Counted from the stretch's first letter, positions 50,783-60,892 are shown. The stretch: 64,000 nt of DNA from Fictibacillus norfolkensis (GCF_014836645.1 NZ_JACSQM010000004.1:186001-250000); one strand, 5' to 3'. Made by a program: numbers and translations. The notes: generated by a model from the sequence alone, not told the origin.

Positions 50783-51958
50783 ATGAAACGAACACTAAAA
50801 CGAAAACCACTGCTCCTCGTTATGATCTGTATGCTTATCCTTGCTGCATTCCCGCAAGAAGCAAAAGCTGAACCCGGTGTGTCAGCAAATGCTGCTGTGT
50901 TGATGGAGCAATCATCTGGAAGAGTATTGTATGGTCGTAATGAACATCGGCCAATGAGAATAGCAAGTATCACGAAGATCATGACTGCTATCCTTGCAAT
51001 AGAATCAGGAAAGATGAATGATACGGTTACCATTACGGAAGTTGCATCGCGAACAGAAGGATCATCTCTATACTTGAAGCCAGGAGAGAAGATTCCACTA
51101 AAAGATTTAGTCTATGGATTGATGCTTCGGTCTGGAAATGATTCTGCAGTTGCGATCGCTGAACATGTAGGAGGAAGTTTAGATGGCTTTTCCTATTTGA
51201 TGAATCAAAAAGCAGAAGAGATTGGAATGAAACATACTCGCTTTAGAAATCCACATGGACTCGACACACATGAAGATCATTATTCCACCGCTTATGATAT
51301 GGCCATACTAACAAAGTATGCGATGAATAATGATACTTTTAAAGACGTGTCATCAACGAAGGTTTACAGATCAGAACAAACCGGTGAAAAATGGGATAGA
51401 GTGTGGCGGAATAAGAATAAGATGTTAAAGCTTTATGAGTATTCTACTGGCGGCAAAACCGGATATACAAAACGTGCTAAGAGAACGTTAGTATCAACTG
51501 CTGAAAAAGATGGAATGGAACTGATCGCTGTTACATTAAACGATCCTAACGACTGGGACGATCATCGGAATTTGTTTGAGTGGGGATTTCATTCTTTTAA
51601 GATGACAGAGCTGATTAAAGAAGGTGAAATTTCCGGCATCAAAGATAAAGGGTATAAAGGAAAAGTAGAAGCTGCACGAACGTTCACGTACCCTTTGCAA
51701 AAAGAAGAGATGAGACAGATCTCTTCTTCCATCCAGTTGTATGAGCTTCCTAAATCAGGCAAGTGGGAAAAAGAAAAAGTTCCTAAACCTGTTGGTAGGT
51801 ATTTCGTAGATTTAAAGGAAACGAGAATTGCTGATCTTCCTCTTTATTATGATGGCAAAGCATTAATCAAACCTGATCAGGGAGGTCTCTGGTCGTCATT
51901 TAAAAGCATATTCAACAAGTTATTCTTTATAGCTAAGGAAGACACACGCCTATGGTGA
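50783..51958 (+). CDS. dacB: D-alanyl-D-alanine carboxypeptidase DacB (PBP5*, sporulation)
   Basis: A 391-residue penicillin-binding protein that lowers cross-linking in the spore cortex. A signal peptide (MKRTLKRKPLLLVMICMLIL..., cleavage near AKA-E) is followed by the SxxK motif SITK (RIASITKIMTAIL), the SxN in LRSGNDSAVAIAE and KTG in STGGKTGYTKRA. Identity as DacB rather than DacA/DacF comes from the following spmA-spmB. ATG 50783 follows AAAGGGCGGGATT. Its stop overlaps spmA. Confidence 0.93.
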   Translation: MKRTLKRKPLLLVMICMLILAAFPQEAKAEPGVSANAAVLMEQSSGRVLYGRNEHRPMRIASITKIMTAILAIESGKMNDTVTITEVASRTEGSSLYLKPGEKIPLKDLVYGLMLRSGNDSAVAIAEHVGGSLDGFSYLMNQKAEEIGMKHTRFRNPHGLDTHEDHYSTAYDMAILTKYAMNNDTFKDVSSTKVYRSEQTGEKWDRVWRNKNKMLKLYEYSTGGKTGYTKRAKRTLVSTAEKDGMELIAVTLNDPNDWDDHRNLFEWGFHSFKMTELIKEGEISGIKDKGYKGKVEAARTFTYPLQKEEMRQISSSIQLYELPKSGKWEKEKVPKPVGRYFVDLKETRIADLPLYYDGKALIKPDQGGLWSSFKSIFNKLFFIAKEDTRLW

Positions 51959-52545
51959 ATTACATCTGGGTAGGAATGATGGTAATCGGCTTCATTGTGG
52001 CAGGAATCAACGGCACCATGGATAAAGTGAACGAAGCGATTTTTACGAGTGCGAAAGAAGCGGTTACTTTAAGCTTTGGTATGATTAGTATCTTAGTATT
52101 CTGGTTAGGCATTATGAAGATCGCAGAAAAAGGCGGTTTATTGGAAGTATTAGCTGTGTTGTTCCGCCCGATCGTGAAACGGCTTTTCCCAGATATTCCA
52201 AAGGACCACCCTGCCCAAGGGTACATTCTTTCGAATATGGCAGCAAACCTGCTGGGACTCGGAAATGCTGCAACACCAATGGGAATTAAAGCGATGGAAC
52301 AGCTAAAAATATTAAATGGCGGAAAAAATGAAGCCAGCCGGTCGATGATAACGCTCCTTGCGATAAATACATCAAGCATAACGCTCATCCCCACTACGAT
52401 CATCGCGATCAGGATGAGCTATAACTCGGCGTCGCCGACTGATATTGTTGCGCCGACATTGATCGCGACTGCGATTTCAACGGTGGGTGCTATATTAATA
52501 GATCGATATTATTATTACCGCTCTTTACCTAAGGGAGGGAAATAG
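51952..52545 (+). CDS. spmA: Spore maturation protein A
   Basis: A 197-residue membrane protein with the nucleoside-recognition (Gate) motif, part of the SpmAB pair needed for spore core dehydration. WVGMMVIGFIVAGINGTMDK and LSNMAANLLGLGNAATPMGI are typical, and four to five helices are visible. It starts at ATG 51952, inside the dacB stop region, with GAAGACAC upstream and so is translationally coupled. It is 0 bp from spmB. Confidence 0.93.
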   Translation: MVNYIWVGMMVIGFIVAGINGTMDKVNEAIFTSAKEAVTLSFGMISILVFWLGIMKIAEKGGLLEVLAVLFRPIVKRLFPDIPKDHPAQGYILSNMAANLLGLGNAATPMGIKAMEQLKILNGGKNEASRSMITLLAINTSSITLIPTTIIAIRMSYNSASPTDIVAPTLIATAISTVGAILIDRYYYYRSLPKGGK

Positions 52546-53079
52546 ATGTCGATCGTTCAATCCTTTTCCATATGGTTTATCCCGTTTTTGATCGGTTTTA
52601 TCCTTTTATATGGTACTTATAAAAAAGTGCCGACTTATGAGACCTTTGTAGAGGGGGGAAAAGAAGGTTTCTCGATCGCGATCAACATCATCCCCTTTTT
52701 AGTCGGCATGCTTGTTGCCATTTCAGTTTTTCGGGCATCTGGAGCTTTGGATTATGTCATGATGGCGATGCGTCCGCTATTTTCATTGTTTCATATTCCA
52801 GCAGAGGTGGTCCCGCTAGGGCTTATGAGGACGATTTCAGGTACTGGCGCTCTTGGGATGACATCAGATTTAATTGCAACACACGGTCCTGATTCGTTTA
52901 TCGGAAGACTCGCTTCTACGATACAAGGAAGTACCGATACAACGTTTTATGTACTGACTGTTTATTTTGGAGCGGTTGGTATAAAAAAGATGAAATACGC
53001 GTTAAAAGTAGGATTATTAGCCGATCTGATCGGATTTTTAGCATCTATAGCTGTAATCTCACTATTGTTTTATTCATAA
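52546..53079 (+). CDS. spmB: Spore maturation protein B
   Basis: A 177-residue membrane protein with a second nucleoside-recognition (Gate) domain. VEGGKEGFSIAINIIPFLVG and LMRTISGTGALGMTSDLIA match SpmB. ATG 52546 follows GGGAGGGAAATAG directly after spmA. It completes dacB-spmA-spmB; a strong terminator follows. Confidence 0.94.
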   Translation: MSIVQSFSIWFIPFLIGFILLYGTYKKVPTYETFVEGGKEGFSIAINIIPFLVGMLVAISVFRASGALDYVMMAMRPLFSLFHIPAEVVPLGLMRTISGTGALGMTSDLIATHGPDSFIGRLASTIQGSTDTTFYVLTVYFGAVGIKKMKYALKVGLLADLIGFLASIAVISLLFYS

Positions 53080-53086
53080 TTCGACA

Positions 53087-53113
53087 AAAAAGAGCCGATC
53101 TGGCTCTTTTTTA
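53087..53113 (+). terminator. Terminator of dacB-spmAB
   Basis: AAAAAGAGCC (53087-53096) pairs with GGCTCTTTTT (53102-53111); loop GATCT. Confidence 0.88.
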
Positions 53114-53172
53114 CGTTTACTGAGGTTGAGAATTACGAATAATGAAGGTATGATGAGACATGAGGTGAAATC

Positions 53173-53919
53173 ATGGAACGATTGCAAAAAGTAATTGCCC
53201 AAAGCGGCGTAACTTCCAGAAGAAAAGCGGAGGAGTTAATTCGTGAAGGCAAAGTGAAAGTGAACGGAAATGTAGTGACCGAACTCGGCACAAAAGTAGG
53301 TACAAAAGATAAGATTGAAGTGAATGAGATTCAAATTCAACGGGAACAACCCGTTTATTTTTTGATGTATAAACCTTCTGGTGTGATTACGGCGGTTTCT
53401 GATGATAAGGGAAGAAAAGTAGTAGCTGATTACTTTAGAGATATTATCGAACAGCGTGTATTCCCTGTTGGAAGATTGGATTATGATACAACAGGTGCGA
53501 TCATCATGACGAACGATGGTGAGTTTGCGAACGTACTTATGCATCCACGCTATCAGCTTGATAAAGTGTACATTGCGAAAGTAAAAGGAATTCCTTCAAG
53601 AGAGAGAATCAAGCAACTCGAACGAGGAATTCGCTTAGAGGACGGAATGACTGCTCCTGCGAAAGTGAAAGTAACATCGATCGATAAGAAAAAGGGAACA
53701 GCGATCATCGAGCTTACGATTCATGAAGGAAAGAACCGTCAAGTTAAGCGTATGTTAGAAGCGATCGGAACACCTGTCATGAAATTAAAACGTGAAAGAT
53801 ACGGCTATTTAGATCTTAAAGGGCTGAATCCTGGTGAGTTTCGAGAACTTACTCCACATGAAATCAAACAGCTAAGAAATTTGGCTGTCACACAAACGTC
53901 AAAAAAAAGCCGTAGATAG
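53173..53919 (+). CDS. rluB: Ribosomal large subunit pseudouridine synthase B
   Basis: A 248-residue enzyme of the RsuA/RluB family that makes pseudouridine in 23S rRNA (position 2605 region by homology). The N-terminal S4 RNA-binding domain (VIAQSGVTSRRKAEELIREG) and the catalytic Asp in FPVGRLDYDTTGAIIMTNDG are clear, followed by LTIHEGKNRQVKRMLEAIG. ATG 53173 follows GAGGTGAAATC. It precedes resA as in B. subtilis (ypuL). Confidence 0.92.
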   Translation: MERLQKVIAQSGVTSRRKAEELIREGKVKVNGNVVTELGTKVGTKDKIEVNEIQIQREQPVYFLMYKPSGVITAVSDDKGRKVVADYFRDIIEQRVFPVGRLDYDTTGAIIMTNDGEFANVLMHPRYQLDKVYIAKVKGIPSRERIKQLERGIRLEDGMTAPAKVKVTSIDKKKGTAIIELTIHEGKNRQVKRMLEAIGTPVMKLKRERYGYLDLKGLNPGEFRELTPHEIKQLRNLAVTQTSKKSRR

Positions 53920-53930
53920 GCTTTTTTTTC
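53901..53930 (+). terminator. Terminator overlapping the rluB stop
   Basis: AAAAAAAAGCC (53901-53911) pairs with GGCTTTTTTTT (53919-53929). It separates rluB from resA. Confidence 0.85.
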
Positions 53931-53970
53931 AAGTTATAGTAAAATGGAAGCGGCTTAAAGGAGCGGATGG

Positions 53971-54498
53971 ATGTTGAAAAAAAACAGGTTGTGGTTTCGC
54001 TCTGCTCTGCTTGCCATTTTAGTTGTTGCGGTCGGTTACACGATCTACAACAGTATGAATGAAGAGTCAGGTACATACATAAGTAAAGGCGATACGGCTC
54101 CAAATTTTGTACTAACCGATCTGAATGGCAAACAAGTAGAGTTAGAAGATTACCGTGGTAAAGGTGTTTTCTTGAATTTCTGGGGAACGTGGTGTAAACC
54201 GTGTGAACGAGAGATGCCTTATATGCAAAGGCAATATGAAAAATACAAAGAACAAGGTGTAGAAATATTGGCTGTAAACGTTAGTGAAACGAACGTATCA
54301 GTTAAAAATTTTGCTGACCGGTATCGTATGAGTTTTCCTATTCCTATGGACAAACAAAGAGAAGTAACGAAAGCATTCGGTATAGGACCGATTCCGACTA
54401 CCATTTTGATTGATAAGAACGGAAAAGTAGTGGAACGGACGAGTGAATCATTATCAGAGAAAAAAATTATTTCCTTTATGGAAAAAATAAAGCCGTAA
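53971..54498 (+). CDS. resA: Thiol-disulfide oxidoreductase ResA
   Basis: A 175-residue membrane-anchored thioredoxin-fold protein facing outside, which reduces the haem-binding cysteines of apocytochrome c. An N-terminal anchor (WFRSALLAILVVAVGYTIY) is followed by FLNFWGTWCKPCEREMPYM with the CxxC (Cys-Lys-Pro-Cys; B. subtilis has Glu in place of Lys). ATG 53971 follows AAAGGAGCGG. It is the first of resABC(DE), the cytochrome c maturation and aerobic/anaerobic switch locus. Confidence 0.94.
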   Translation: MLKKNRLWFRSALLAILVVAVGYTIYNSMNEESGTYISKGDTAPNFVLTDLNGKQVELEDYRGKGVFLNFWGTWCKPCEREMPYMQRQYEKYKEQGVEILAVNVSETNVSVKNFADRYRMSFPIPMDKQREVTKAFGIGPIPTTILIDKNGKVVERTSESLSEKKIISFMEKIKP

Positions 54499-54510
54499 CG
54501 GGGTGAAATG

Positions 54511-56115
54511 ATGCAAAAGATAACATGTGAATGCGGCCACTCTAACCCATACGGAACAAGTCTTTGTCAAGCCTGCGGCAAACCGCTGAAGCAAGATGTT
54601 GAAGTACTATCAAGCATGAGGTATGAGGGAAGCGCCAGACGATCTCAAACCTATAAACAAACGTTTGTGGATAAAACTTGGAACTTCTTTTCGTCTGTTA
54701 AAGTCGGAGTGTGGCTCATTGTTATTATTTTAGTAGCAGCGGCAATCGGAACCATTTTTCCACAGGAAACGTTCATACCTCCTAATGTTGATCCTGCCAC
54801 TCATTATGAAAGCGAATACGGTACGTTTGGACTTATCTATTATTTGTTAGGGTTTCATAACCTTTATGGATCATGGTGGTTCATTCTTCTCCTAGGAATG
54901 CTAGGTCTATCCATCATTATTGCCAGTCTTGATCGTGGTATACCGCTCTATAAAGCATTAAAGACACAAAGAGTCACGCGACATGATCAATTCATGAAGA
55001 ATCAGCGTTTGTTCTCAAAAAGCAATGATGTCGAACTTGATGAGATCAAGTACACCCTAGAATCTCTTCGTTATAAAGTCCGAGAAGAGAATGGTAACCT
55101 TTTTGCGGAAAAGGGACGATTTTCAAGATGGGGTGCTTATGTAAACCATGTTGGACTGATTATCTTTTTAACAGGAGCGATGCTTCGATTCTTTCCAGGT
55201 ATGTACGTTGACGATATCTTATGGGTTCGAGAGGGAGAGAAAGCTTCTATTCCTGGCACTTCAACCGAAGATGGGCAATATTATCTGGAGAACAATGATT
55301 TCATTCTTGAGATGTATGATAAGGAAGAAAAGAAGTTTAATAGTGCGCTAAGCTCTGTTGACGGAGAAGTTGCAAAAAACTATCAAAGTAACGTAACTCT
55401 CTATAAAACAAAAGAGAACCATACGATCGGAGCAGAGCCAGAGCTTGTAAAAGTAAAGAATGGTGAAATCCGAGTGAATGAACCGTTTAAGTTCGACTCG
55501 TTCGCTCTTTATCAAACAGATTTTAAGCTTAACGAGTTTTACAAGATGAGTTTCGAACTTGAAGAAAAAGCAACGGGCAACAAGTTTGGTAAGTTAACAG
55601 TAGATCTTCATGATCCTAAGAAAGAGTATGATCTAGGGGACGGCTATAAAGTTAAGATTGAAGAATATTTTCCGAACTTCGTCTTAAACGACCAGAACCA
55701 GCCATCAACCGTTAATAACTTGCCTGATAATCCAGCGTTTGTTTTCTCAATGTATTCTCCAAAAACACCTGACGGAGAAAAAGCGTTTGTTGGTATTCAG
55801 AAGAACATAGATTCTGGTGAGAACCAGTTTAAAATGTCATTCGCTGGGATTGAAACGAAAGATCTAACGGCGCTTACGGTTCGAAAAGACCATACGCTTT
55901 GGATCATCGCACTTGGTGGAATCATCTTTATGATAGGTGTTACACAAGGATTGTATTGGAACTATAGAAGGATTTGGATCAAACAAAATGCAGGAGAAGT
56001 ATGGGCAGCCGCTCATACGAATAAGAACTGGTATGGCTTGAAAAAAGATGTGGAATTTCTGTCTGATAAGACCAATCTCACACCTTTAGAAGAAAAAGAA
56101 ACAGCTTCAAAGTAA
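54511..56115 (+). CDS. resB: Cytochrome c biogenesis protein ResB
   Basis: A 534-residue membrane protein of the system II cytochrome c synthase (CcsB/ResB with ResC). The N-terminus is a C4 zinc-ribbon ([18 protein letters not shown]), followed by TM helices such as [19 protein letters not shown], a large extracytoplasmic loop and a final membrane helix near [17 protein letters not shown]. The ribosome site GGGGTGA lies 4 bp before ATG 54511; an ATG one codon earlier is possible. It follows resA by 12 bp. The zinc-ribbon is also present in the B. subtilis protein. Confidence 0.93.
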   Translation: MQKITCECGHSNPYGTSLCQACGKPLKQDVEVLSSMRYEGSARRSQTYKQTFVDKTWNFFSSVKVGVWLIVIILVAAAIGTIFPQETFIPPNVDPATHYESEYGTFGLIYYLLGFHNLYGSWWFILLLGMLGLSIIIASLDRGIPLYKALKTQRVTRHDQFMKNQRLFSKSNDVELDEIKYTLESLRYKVREENGNLFAEKGRFSRWGAYVNHVGLIIFLTGAMLRFFPGMYVDDILWVREGEKASIPGTSTEDGQYYLENNDFILEMYDKEEKKFNSALSSVDGEVAKNYQSNVTLYKTKENHTIGAEPELVKVKNGEIRVNEPFKFDSFALYQTDFKLNEFYKMSFELEEKATGNKFGKLTVDLHDPKKEYDLGDGYKVKIEEYFPNFVLNDQNQPSTVNNLPDNPAFVFSMYSPKTPDGEKAFVGIQKNIDSGENQFKMSFAGIETKDLTALTVRKDHTLWIIALGGIIFMIGVTQGLYWNYRRIWIKQNAGEVWAAAHTNKNWYGLKKDVEFLSDKTNLTPLEEKETASK

Positions 56116-56140
56116 TGCTGTTCAAGCGGGAGGGTTAATG

Positions 56141-57325
56141 ATGGCTGAAATCAGCAGTACACTTTTATATAGTGCATTTATTATTTACTTGTTCTCTACT
56201 CTATTCTTTGCAATGTCTATTTCAGATAAAAAAGGAAAAGATGCTGTTCATACAAAAAAGTGGGGAAAAATAGGGTTCATAAGTTCTTGTGTAGGTTTTG
56301 CAGCTCAACTAGGCTATTTTATTACAAGGTGGATGGCAAGTGGACATGCCCCTGTAAGTAACTTGTTTGAGTTCACTACCTTTTTTGGCATGATGATGGT
56401 TCTTGCATTCATAATTTTATACACCATCTATCGAACGAACGGCCTAGGCGTTTTCGCGATGCCTATAGCTGTACTTGTTATCGCGTATGCGAGTATGTTT
56501 CCGAGAGATATCTCTCCGCTTATTCCTGCGCTTCAAAGTGACTGGCTGAAGATCCATGTTACGACAGCGGCGCTCGGAGAGGGAATCCTTGCGATCTCTT
56601 TCGTATCAGGTCTCATATATTTAATCCGTACAGTTGATCAGACGGTCTCGTCAAAAAAGACTTTATGGTTAGAGATCATCCTATACAGCTTGATTGCTGT
56701 TGTTGGATTCATCTTTGTTTCAATCGGATTCAAAGGTGTTGGATATGAATCAACATTTGAGATGATGGATGATAACAATCAAGCAGTTAAAGTAGTTTAC
56801 GATATGCCGGCTATCTCTGGTCCAAGTAATGGAGAACAACTGGACGGTTCATTTGGACCACTATTCTCAACTCCATCTTGGATGAACGGTGTCGATGCTT
56901 CTATTAAGCTAAATACGTTTATCTGGTCACTAGTAGCAGGAGCTGTCCTTTACGGCTTGCTTCGTCTGATTTTAAGAAAAAGAATAGCAGCAGCTCTTCA
57001 GACAAAAGTAAAGATGAATCCAGATCTTTTGGATGAGATCAGCTACCGAGCAGTTGCCATCGGTTTCCCTATCTTTACACTCGGAGCACTTATCTTTGCT
57101 ATGATTTGGGCTCAGCAAGCTTGGTCAAGATTCTGGGGATGGGATCCAAAAGAAGTTTGGGCTCTTATCACGTTCTTGTTCTATGCCGCTTTTCTTCATT
57201 TACGATTATCAAGAGGCTGGCACGGAGAAAAATCTGCATGGCTTTGCGTGTTAGGGTTCTGGATCATCACATTTAACTTGATCGCGGTAAACCTTGTTCT
57301 TGTAGGTTTGCATTCATACGCTTAA
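56141..57325 (+). CDS. resC: Cytochrome c biogenesis protein ResC
   Basis: A 394-residue polytopic haem-handling protein, partner of ResB. The tryptophan-rich WWD-like motif is [20 protein letters not shown], and haem-ligating His residues lie in conserved positions ([33 protein letters not shown]). ATG 56141 is 6 bp after GGGAGGG and gives MAEISS, like the B. subtilis MAEMS; the preceding ATG is only 3 bp away from it. A terminator follows, so resDE have their own promoter. Confidence 0.94.
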   Translation: MAEISSTLLYSAFIIYLFSTLFFAMSISDKKGKDAVHTKKWGKIGFISSCVGFAAQLGYFITRWMASGHAPVSNLFEFTTFFGMMMVLAFIILYTIYRTNGLGVFAMPIAVLVIAYASMFPRDISPLIPALQSDWLKIHVTTAALGEGILAISFVSGLIYLIRTVDQTVSSKKTLWLEIILYSLIAVVGFIFVSIGFKGVGYESTFEMMDDNNQAVKVVYDMPAISGPSNGEQLDGSFGPLFSTPSWMNGVDASIKLNTFIWSLVAGAVLYGLLRLILRKRIAAALQTKVKMNPDLLDEISYRAVAIGFPIFTLGALIFAMIWAQQAWSRFWGWDPKEVWALITFLFYAAFLHLRLSRGWHGEKSAWLCVLGFWIITFNLIAVNLVLVGLHSYA

Positions 57326-57327
57326 TG

Positions 57328-57366
57328 ATTTCAGAAGTCTCTCTTTTATTAGAGAGACTTTTTTAA
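57328..57366 (+). terminator. Terminator of resABC
   Basis: AAGTCTCTC (57335-57343) pairs with GAGAGACTT (57352-57360), followed by TTTTT. Confidence 0.85.
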
Positions 57367-57442
57367 AAGAGACGAACATGATCAACTACATAATGACCTT
57401 TAAGAATTGTTGTTTTAATCATTTTATTTACTTCATTGATAA

Positions 57443-57656
57443 GTTTATTGTATTGGAAGATGCGAGACTACGGGACGAGCGGCCAGGTGGAGACTCCTAA
57501 GGGCGCGTAGCGTGCCAGCTACCTGCAATTTCTTCTGGTAAGGCATGCGACGAGAAATCTCGCTTCGATAGGGTTTGCTGGTAGACACAGGAGCACACTT
57601 ACTTCTTCGAACACCGTTCGCCCCGTGGAAAGCGAGCATCTGTAACGGAAATCAAC
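57443..57656 (+). repeat. Intergenic palindromic repeat, copy R6 (with extra internal module)
   Basis: A 214-bp copy starting GTTTATTGTATTGGAAGATG and ending GTAACGGAAATCAAC. Its left (CGAGACTACGGGACGAGCGG) and right parts match the standard copies; the centre holds the module AAGGCATGCGACGAGAAATC...GTAGACACAGGAGCA (about 57530-57596) shared with R1. It fills the 470-bp gap between resC and resD, which otherwise holds only the resD promoter. Confidence 0.8.
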
Positions 57657-57720
57657 TACTGAATAAGTTTTATTCAAAACCAGCCCTAAATGAAAGAAAT
57701 AGATAGACAGCATGTCCGGT

Positions 57721-57750
57721 TTGTTTAGTGTACTTGGTTTCATGTATGAT
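57721..57750 (+). promoter_or_regulatory. Candidate promoter of resDE
   Basis: TTGTTT (57721-57726) and TATGAT (57745-57750) are 18 bp apart, 50 bp before the resD start. Confidence 0.45.
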
Positions 57751-57799
57751 AGAGACAGGAAAAAATCTTGTTTAACTGATTTAAAGTGGAGGATTGAAT

Positions 57800-58516
57800 A
57801 TGGATACAGAAGCTAAAATTCTAGTTGTTGATGATGAAGAAAGAATTCGAAAACTATTAACGATGTATCTAGAGCGAGAGAACTACGAAGTTCATGAAGC
57901 AGAAAATGGTGAGGATGCGCTACAGATGGCAGTATCCATCAATTTTGATCTGATCTTGCTCGACCTTATGCTTCCTGGTATGGATGGGATTGAGGTTTGT
58001 GAGAAATTAAGAGAAAAGAAAGCGACTCCTGTAATCATGTTAACAGCTAAAGGAGAAGAGCTTAATCGGATAGAAGGATTCGAAGCAGGTACGGACGATT
58101 ATATCGCGAAGCCGTTCAGTCCAAGAGAAGTCATCTTACGGGTAAAAGCACTGTTAAGAAGATCTTCTCCGACAAAGTTCCTTCAGACCGAGACAGTTGC
58201 TAAGAACGTTGTTGTGTTTAAGCACCTTACGATCGATCACGATGCTCACCGTGTAACAGCTGGCGGAAAAGAAGTTAACTTAACACCAAAAGAATATGAG
58301 TTGTTGTACTATTTAGCAAAGACCCCAGATAAAGTCTATGCACGCGAACAATTACTAAAAGATGTTTGGAACTATGAATTTTTTGGTGACCTTAGAACAG
58401 TTGACACACACGTGAAAAGACTAAGAGAAAAGCTTAATAAAGTCTCACCCGATGCAGCATCCATGATCGCAACTGTATGGGGAGTGGGATATAAATTTGA
58501 GGTTGGGAATGAATGA
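57800..58516 (+). CDS. resD: Response regulator ResD
   Basis: A 238-residue OmpR-type regulator of aerobic/anaerobic respiration and cytochrome genes. The receiver has ILVVDDEERIRKLLTMYLER, the phospho-acceptor Asp in FDLILLDLMLPGMDG, the Thr in VIMLTAKGEE and the Lys in YIAKPFSPRE; the winged helix ends in RTVDTHVKRLREKL. ATG 57800 lies 7 bp after GTGGAGG. It overlaps resE by 4 bp. Confidence 0.95.
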   Translation: MDTEAKILVVDDEERIRKLLTMYLERENYEVHEAENGEDALQMAVSINFDLILLDLMLPGMDGIEVCEKLREKKATPVIMLTAKGEELNRIEGFEAGTDDYIAKPFSPREVILRVKALLRRSSPTKFLQTETVAKNVVVFKHLTIDHDAHRVTAGGKEVNLTPKEYELLYYLAKTPDKVYAREQLLKDVWNYEFFGDLRTVDTHVKRLREKLNKVSPDAASMIATVWGVGYKFEVGNE

Positions 58517-60312
58517 TCTGGAGAAGTGTAGTTGGCAAACTATGGATAACGATACTTTTATTAGTCTCGGTCGTTTTAACGCTTCTCACCATTCTTCTTA
58601 CACAGTTCTTTGAATCGTTTTACGATGATCAAGCGCGAGATCAATTAACGAAGATGGCTGATCGAGTGATGTTGATTATGGAAAGCGATGAGAACAAGGA
58701 GGAAGCAATACGCATCACAAGTGAAATGGCTGAAGCATATTCCATGTCTATTATGATCATAGACGAAAATCAGGAATCCTTTATGTCTAAGAATTCTTAC
58801 GATGATGCACCTTATATCCCTGTTTCCGTTTTCAAAGAGAATGATCAGTTATCAACTGTGGCAGAGAGTGGAAAAAAGATATATGTAAACGGAGATTTTC
58901 CCGTTCTGAATAAAAATGATGAGACGATGCAAACGATGATCATATACGGTGAACCTTATGGGTCGGGAGAAAATGCAGGAGCCGTTTACGTCTATCAATC
59001 CATCGAAAATGTGGAAAAGACAACGAACCATACAAAGTATCTCATCTTTTTAGCAGCGGGGATCGCAATCATCTTAACTACGATCTTTGCATTTTTCTTA
59101 TCTACACGTATTACGGCACCATTAAGAAGGATGAGAGAAGCGGCGACTTCTGTAGCAAAAGGTGAGTTTGATATGAAAGTGCCGATTTTAACCCATGATG
59201 AGATCGGAGAACTTGGCATGACGTTTAACCGTATGGGCAGACAGTTAAAAAACAACATCACAGCATTGAATCAAGAAAAAGAACAGTTAACGAGTGTTTT
59301 AAGTTCTATGGCTGATGGTGTGATCACCTTTGATAGAAAAATGAACATCCTTGTTACAAATCCTCCTGCTGATCGATTCCTACAGGCATTTTATTACGAA
59401 TCAGGCATGAAGACAGAGGTCAACGGAAACGTTCCTGAGACGGTCAAACAGCTCTTTGGACAAGTTGTTGCACTCGAGAGTGAACAGATGACAGAGATTG
59501 CTATACAAGGCCGCTCGTGGGTAGTTGTAATGACGCCGCTGTATGATCAGTCTTTAATACGAGGAGCAGTCGCTGTTCTTCGAGATATGACAGAAGAACG
59601 ACGAATGGACAAGCTTAGAGAAGATTTTGTTGCGAATGTTTCACATGAATTGAAGACGCCGATCGCTATGCTTCAAGGGTATAGTGAAGCAATCGTAGAT
59701 GATATTGCAGAATCTGAAGAAGAGAAGAAAGAGTTAGCAGGAATCATCTTAGACGAATCGAAACGCATGGGAAGACTAGTTAACGAACTTCTCGATCTTG
59801 CAAGATTAGAAGCGGGTCATATGAAGCTTCACTATAGCTCTCTTCCAATCATTCCTTTTGCAGAAAGAATCGTGCGAAAATTTCAAGGCCCAGCAAAAGA
59901 CAGAGAGATTCAATTGAATCTAGAGTTCAACAAAAATCTCAAAAGTCTGCAAGAGGAGATGGATATCGACCCAGACCGGATTGAGCAAGTCTTAACCAAT
60001 TTGATCGATAATGCTATTCGTCATACTTCTCAAGGTGGGTTTGTTAACCTGACTGTAGAAGTGAGCGATCAGAACGTGAAGTTTTATGTTAAAGACAATG
60101 GAACAGGCATTAAAGAAGAAGATCTGCCATTTGTTTTCGAACGCTTTTATAAAGGTGATAAAGCAAGAACAAGAGGGAAATCAGGTGGAACGGGTCTTGG
60201 ACTTGCCATTGCAAGAAACATAGTGGAAGCACATGGTGGTCAGATCAGCGTTCACAGTAAGAATAATGAAGGTACAACATTTTCTTTCGTTATTCCGCGA
60301 ACGTTGAAATAA
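58513..60312 (+). CDS. resE: Sensor histidine kinase ResE
   Basis: A 599-residue membrane kinase. Two helices (LWITILLLVSVVLTLLTILL and LIFLAAGIAIILTTIFAFFL) flank an outer sensor domain, then a HAMP domain (STRITAPLRRMREAATSVAK), a PAS domain and the H-box FVANVSHELKTPIAMLQGYS. The ATP lid shows NLIDNAIRHT, DNGTGIKEEDLPFVFERFYK and GTGLGLAIARNIVEAHGG. It phosphorylates ResD in low oxygen or with changes in redox state. The start codon ATG 58513 overlaps the resD stop. Confidence 0.95.
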   Translation: MIWRSVVGKLWITILLLVSVVLTLLTILLTQFFESFYDDQARDQLTKMADRVMLIMESDENKEEAIRITSEMAEAYSMSIMIIDENQESFMSKNSYDDAPYIPVSVFKENDQLSTVAESGKKIYVNGDFPVLNKNDETMQTMIIYGEPYGSGENAGAVYVYQSIENVEKTTNHTKYLIFLAAGIAIILTTIFAFFLSTRITAPLRRMREAATSVAKGEFDMKVPILTHDEIGELGMTFNRMGRQLKNNITALNQEKEQLTSVLSSMADGVITFDRKMNILVTNPPADRFLQAFYYESGMKTEVNGNVPETVKQLFGQVVALESEQMTEIAIQGRSWVVVMTPLYDQSLIRGAVAVLRDMTEERRMDKLREDFVANVSHELKTPIAMLQGYSEAIVDDIAESEEEKKELAGIILDESKRMGRLVNELLDLARLEAGHMKLHYSSLPIIPFAERIVRKFQGPAKDREIQLNLEFNKNLKSLQEEMDIDPDRIEQVLTNLIDNAIRHTSQGGFVNLTVEVSDQNVKFYVKDNGTGIKEEDLPFVFERFYKGDKARTRGKSGGTGLGLAIARNIVEAHGGQISVHSKNNEGTTFSFVIPRTLK

Positions 60313-60429
60313 ATTAGCAATACGTCCCGATTAATCTTGTTTCATAAGGAACAAAAGCAGTTATTAAAAAAGGATTTCACAAATTTCTCCAATATGTTTA
60401 TAATAGGAATTGTGATTTATAAAATTTCA

Positions 60430-60640
60430 TAAGTGTTAAACAGGTGCAGTCCTTTATTGGACGAGCTTAATAGGGAAAACGGTTAGAATCCGTTGCGGTC
60501 CCGCCACTGTAATTGTGAGAATCCTATAGTTTCGCCACTGTGAAAACGGGAAGGCGTTAGGAGACGATGATCAAGAGCCAGGAGACCTGCCTGTTTGTTA
60601 CATGACATGACCTACGAGGATAGGGGGGTGTTTAACAGTA
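60430..60640 (+). ncRNA. Cobalamin riboswitch
   Basis: The conserved words appear in order: AACAGG (P1), CTTAATAGGGAA near 60467, GCGGTCCCGCCACTGTAA (B12 box part) at 60495-60512 and GAGCCAGGAGACCTGCC (60575-60591), then the closing CTGTT of P1. A terminator follows about 40 bp later. It is the leader of the lipoprotein and ECF genes downstream, so expression should fall when adenosylcobalamin is plentiful. Confidence 0.93.
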
Positions 60641-60677
60641 CCGGGGCCGGTTGCTGTTTTCTGCCTGTATACTATTA

Positions 60678-60708
60678 ATCTCCTTCGTAGCCGAAGGGGA
60701 TTTTTTTA
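60678..60708 (+). terminator. Terminator of the cobalamin riboswitch
   Basis: ATCTCCTTCG (60678-60687) pairs with CGAAGGGGAT (60692-60701, one T-G pair), followed by seven Ts. Confidence 0.85.
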
Positions 60709-60763
60709 GTTGTACGTGATTTTTCGAGGAAGTATTTTACATATTGTTGCTTTTAAGAAGGTG

Positions 60764-60892
60764 GTTGATTTCCGCTCCAGTTGCTTAGCTTTCTGCGGGG
60801 CGTGCGGTGAGCCCCCTTGCCGCGTTGCGCCTTAAGGGGTCTCATCTGACCGCTCGTCCCGCAGGAGTCTCGTATCTTCCGCTCCAATCAAC
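60764..60892 (-). repeat. Intergenic palindromic repeat, copy R7
   Basis: A 129-bp near-complete inverse copy from GTTGATTTCCGCTCCAG to TTCCGCTCCAATCAAC, including GGGGCGTGCGGTGAG, TTGCGCC and GCTCGTCCCGCAGGAG. It lies between the riboswitch terminator and the gene that the riboswitch controls. Confidence 0.88.

Noticed and set aside
57445..57743. Minus-strand open frames over R6
   Set aside because: Made up of repeat sequence with no start context.
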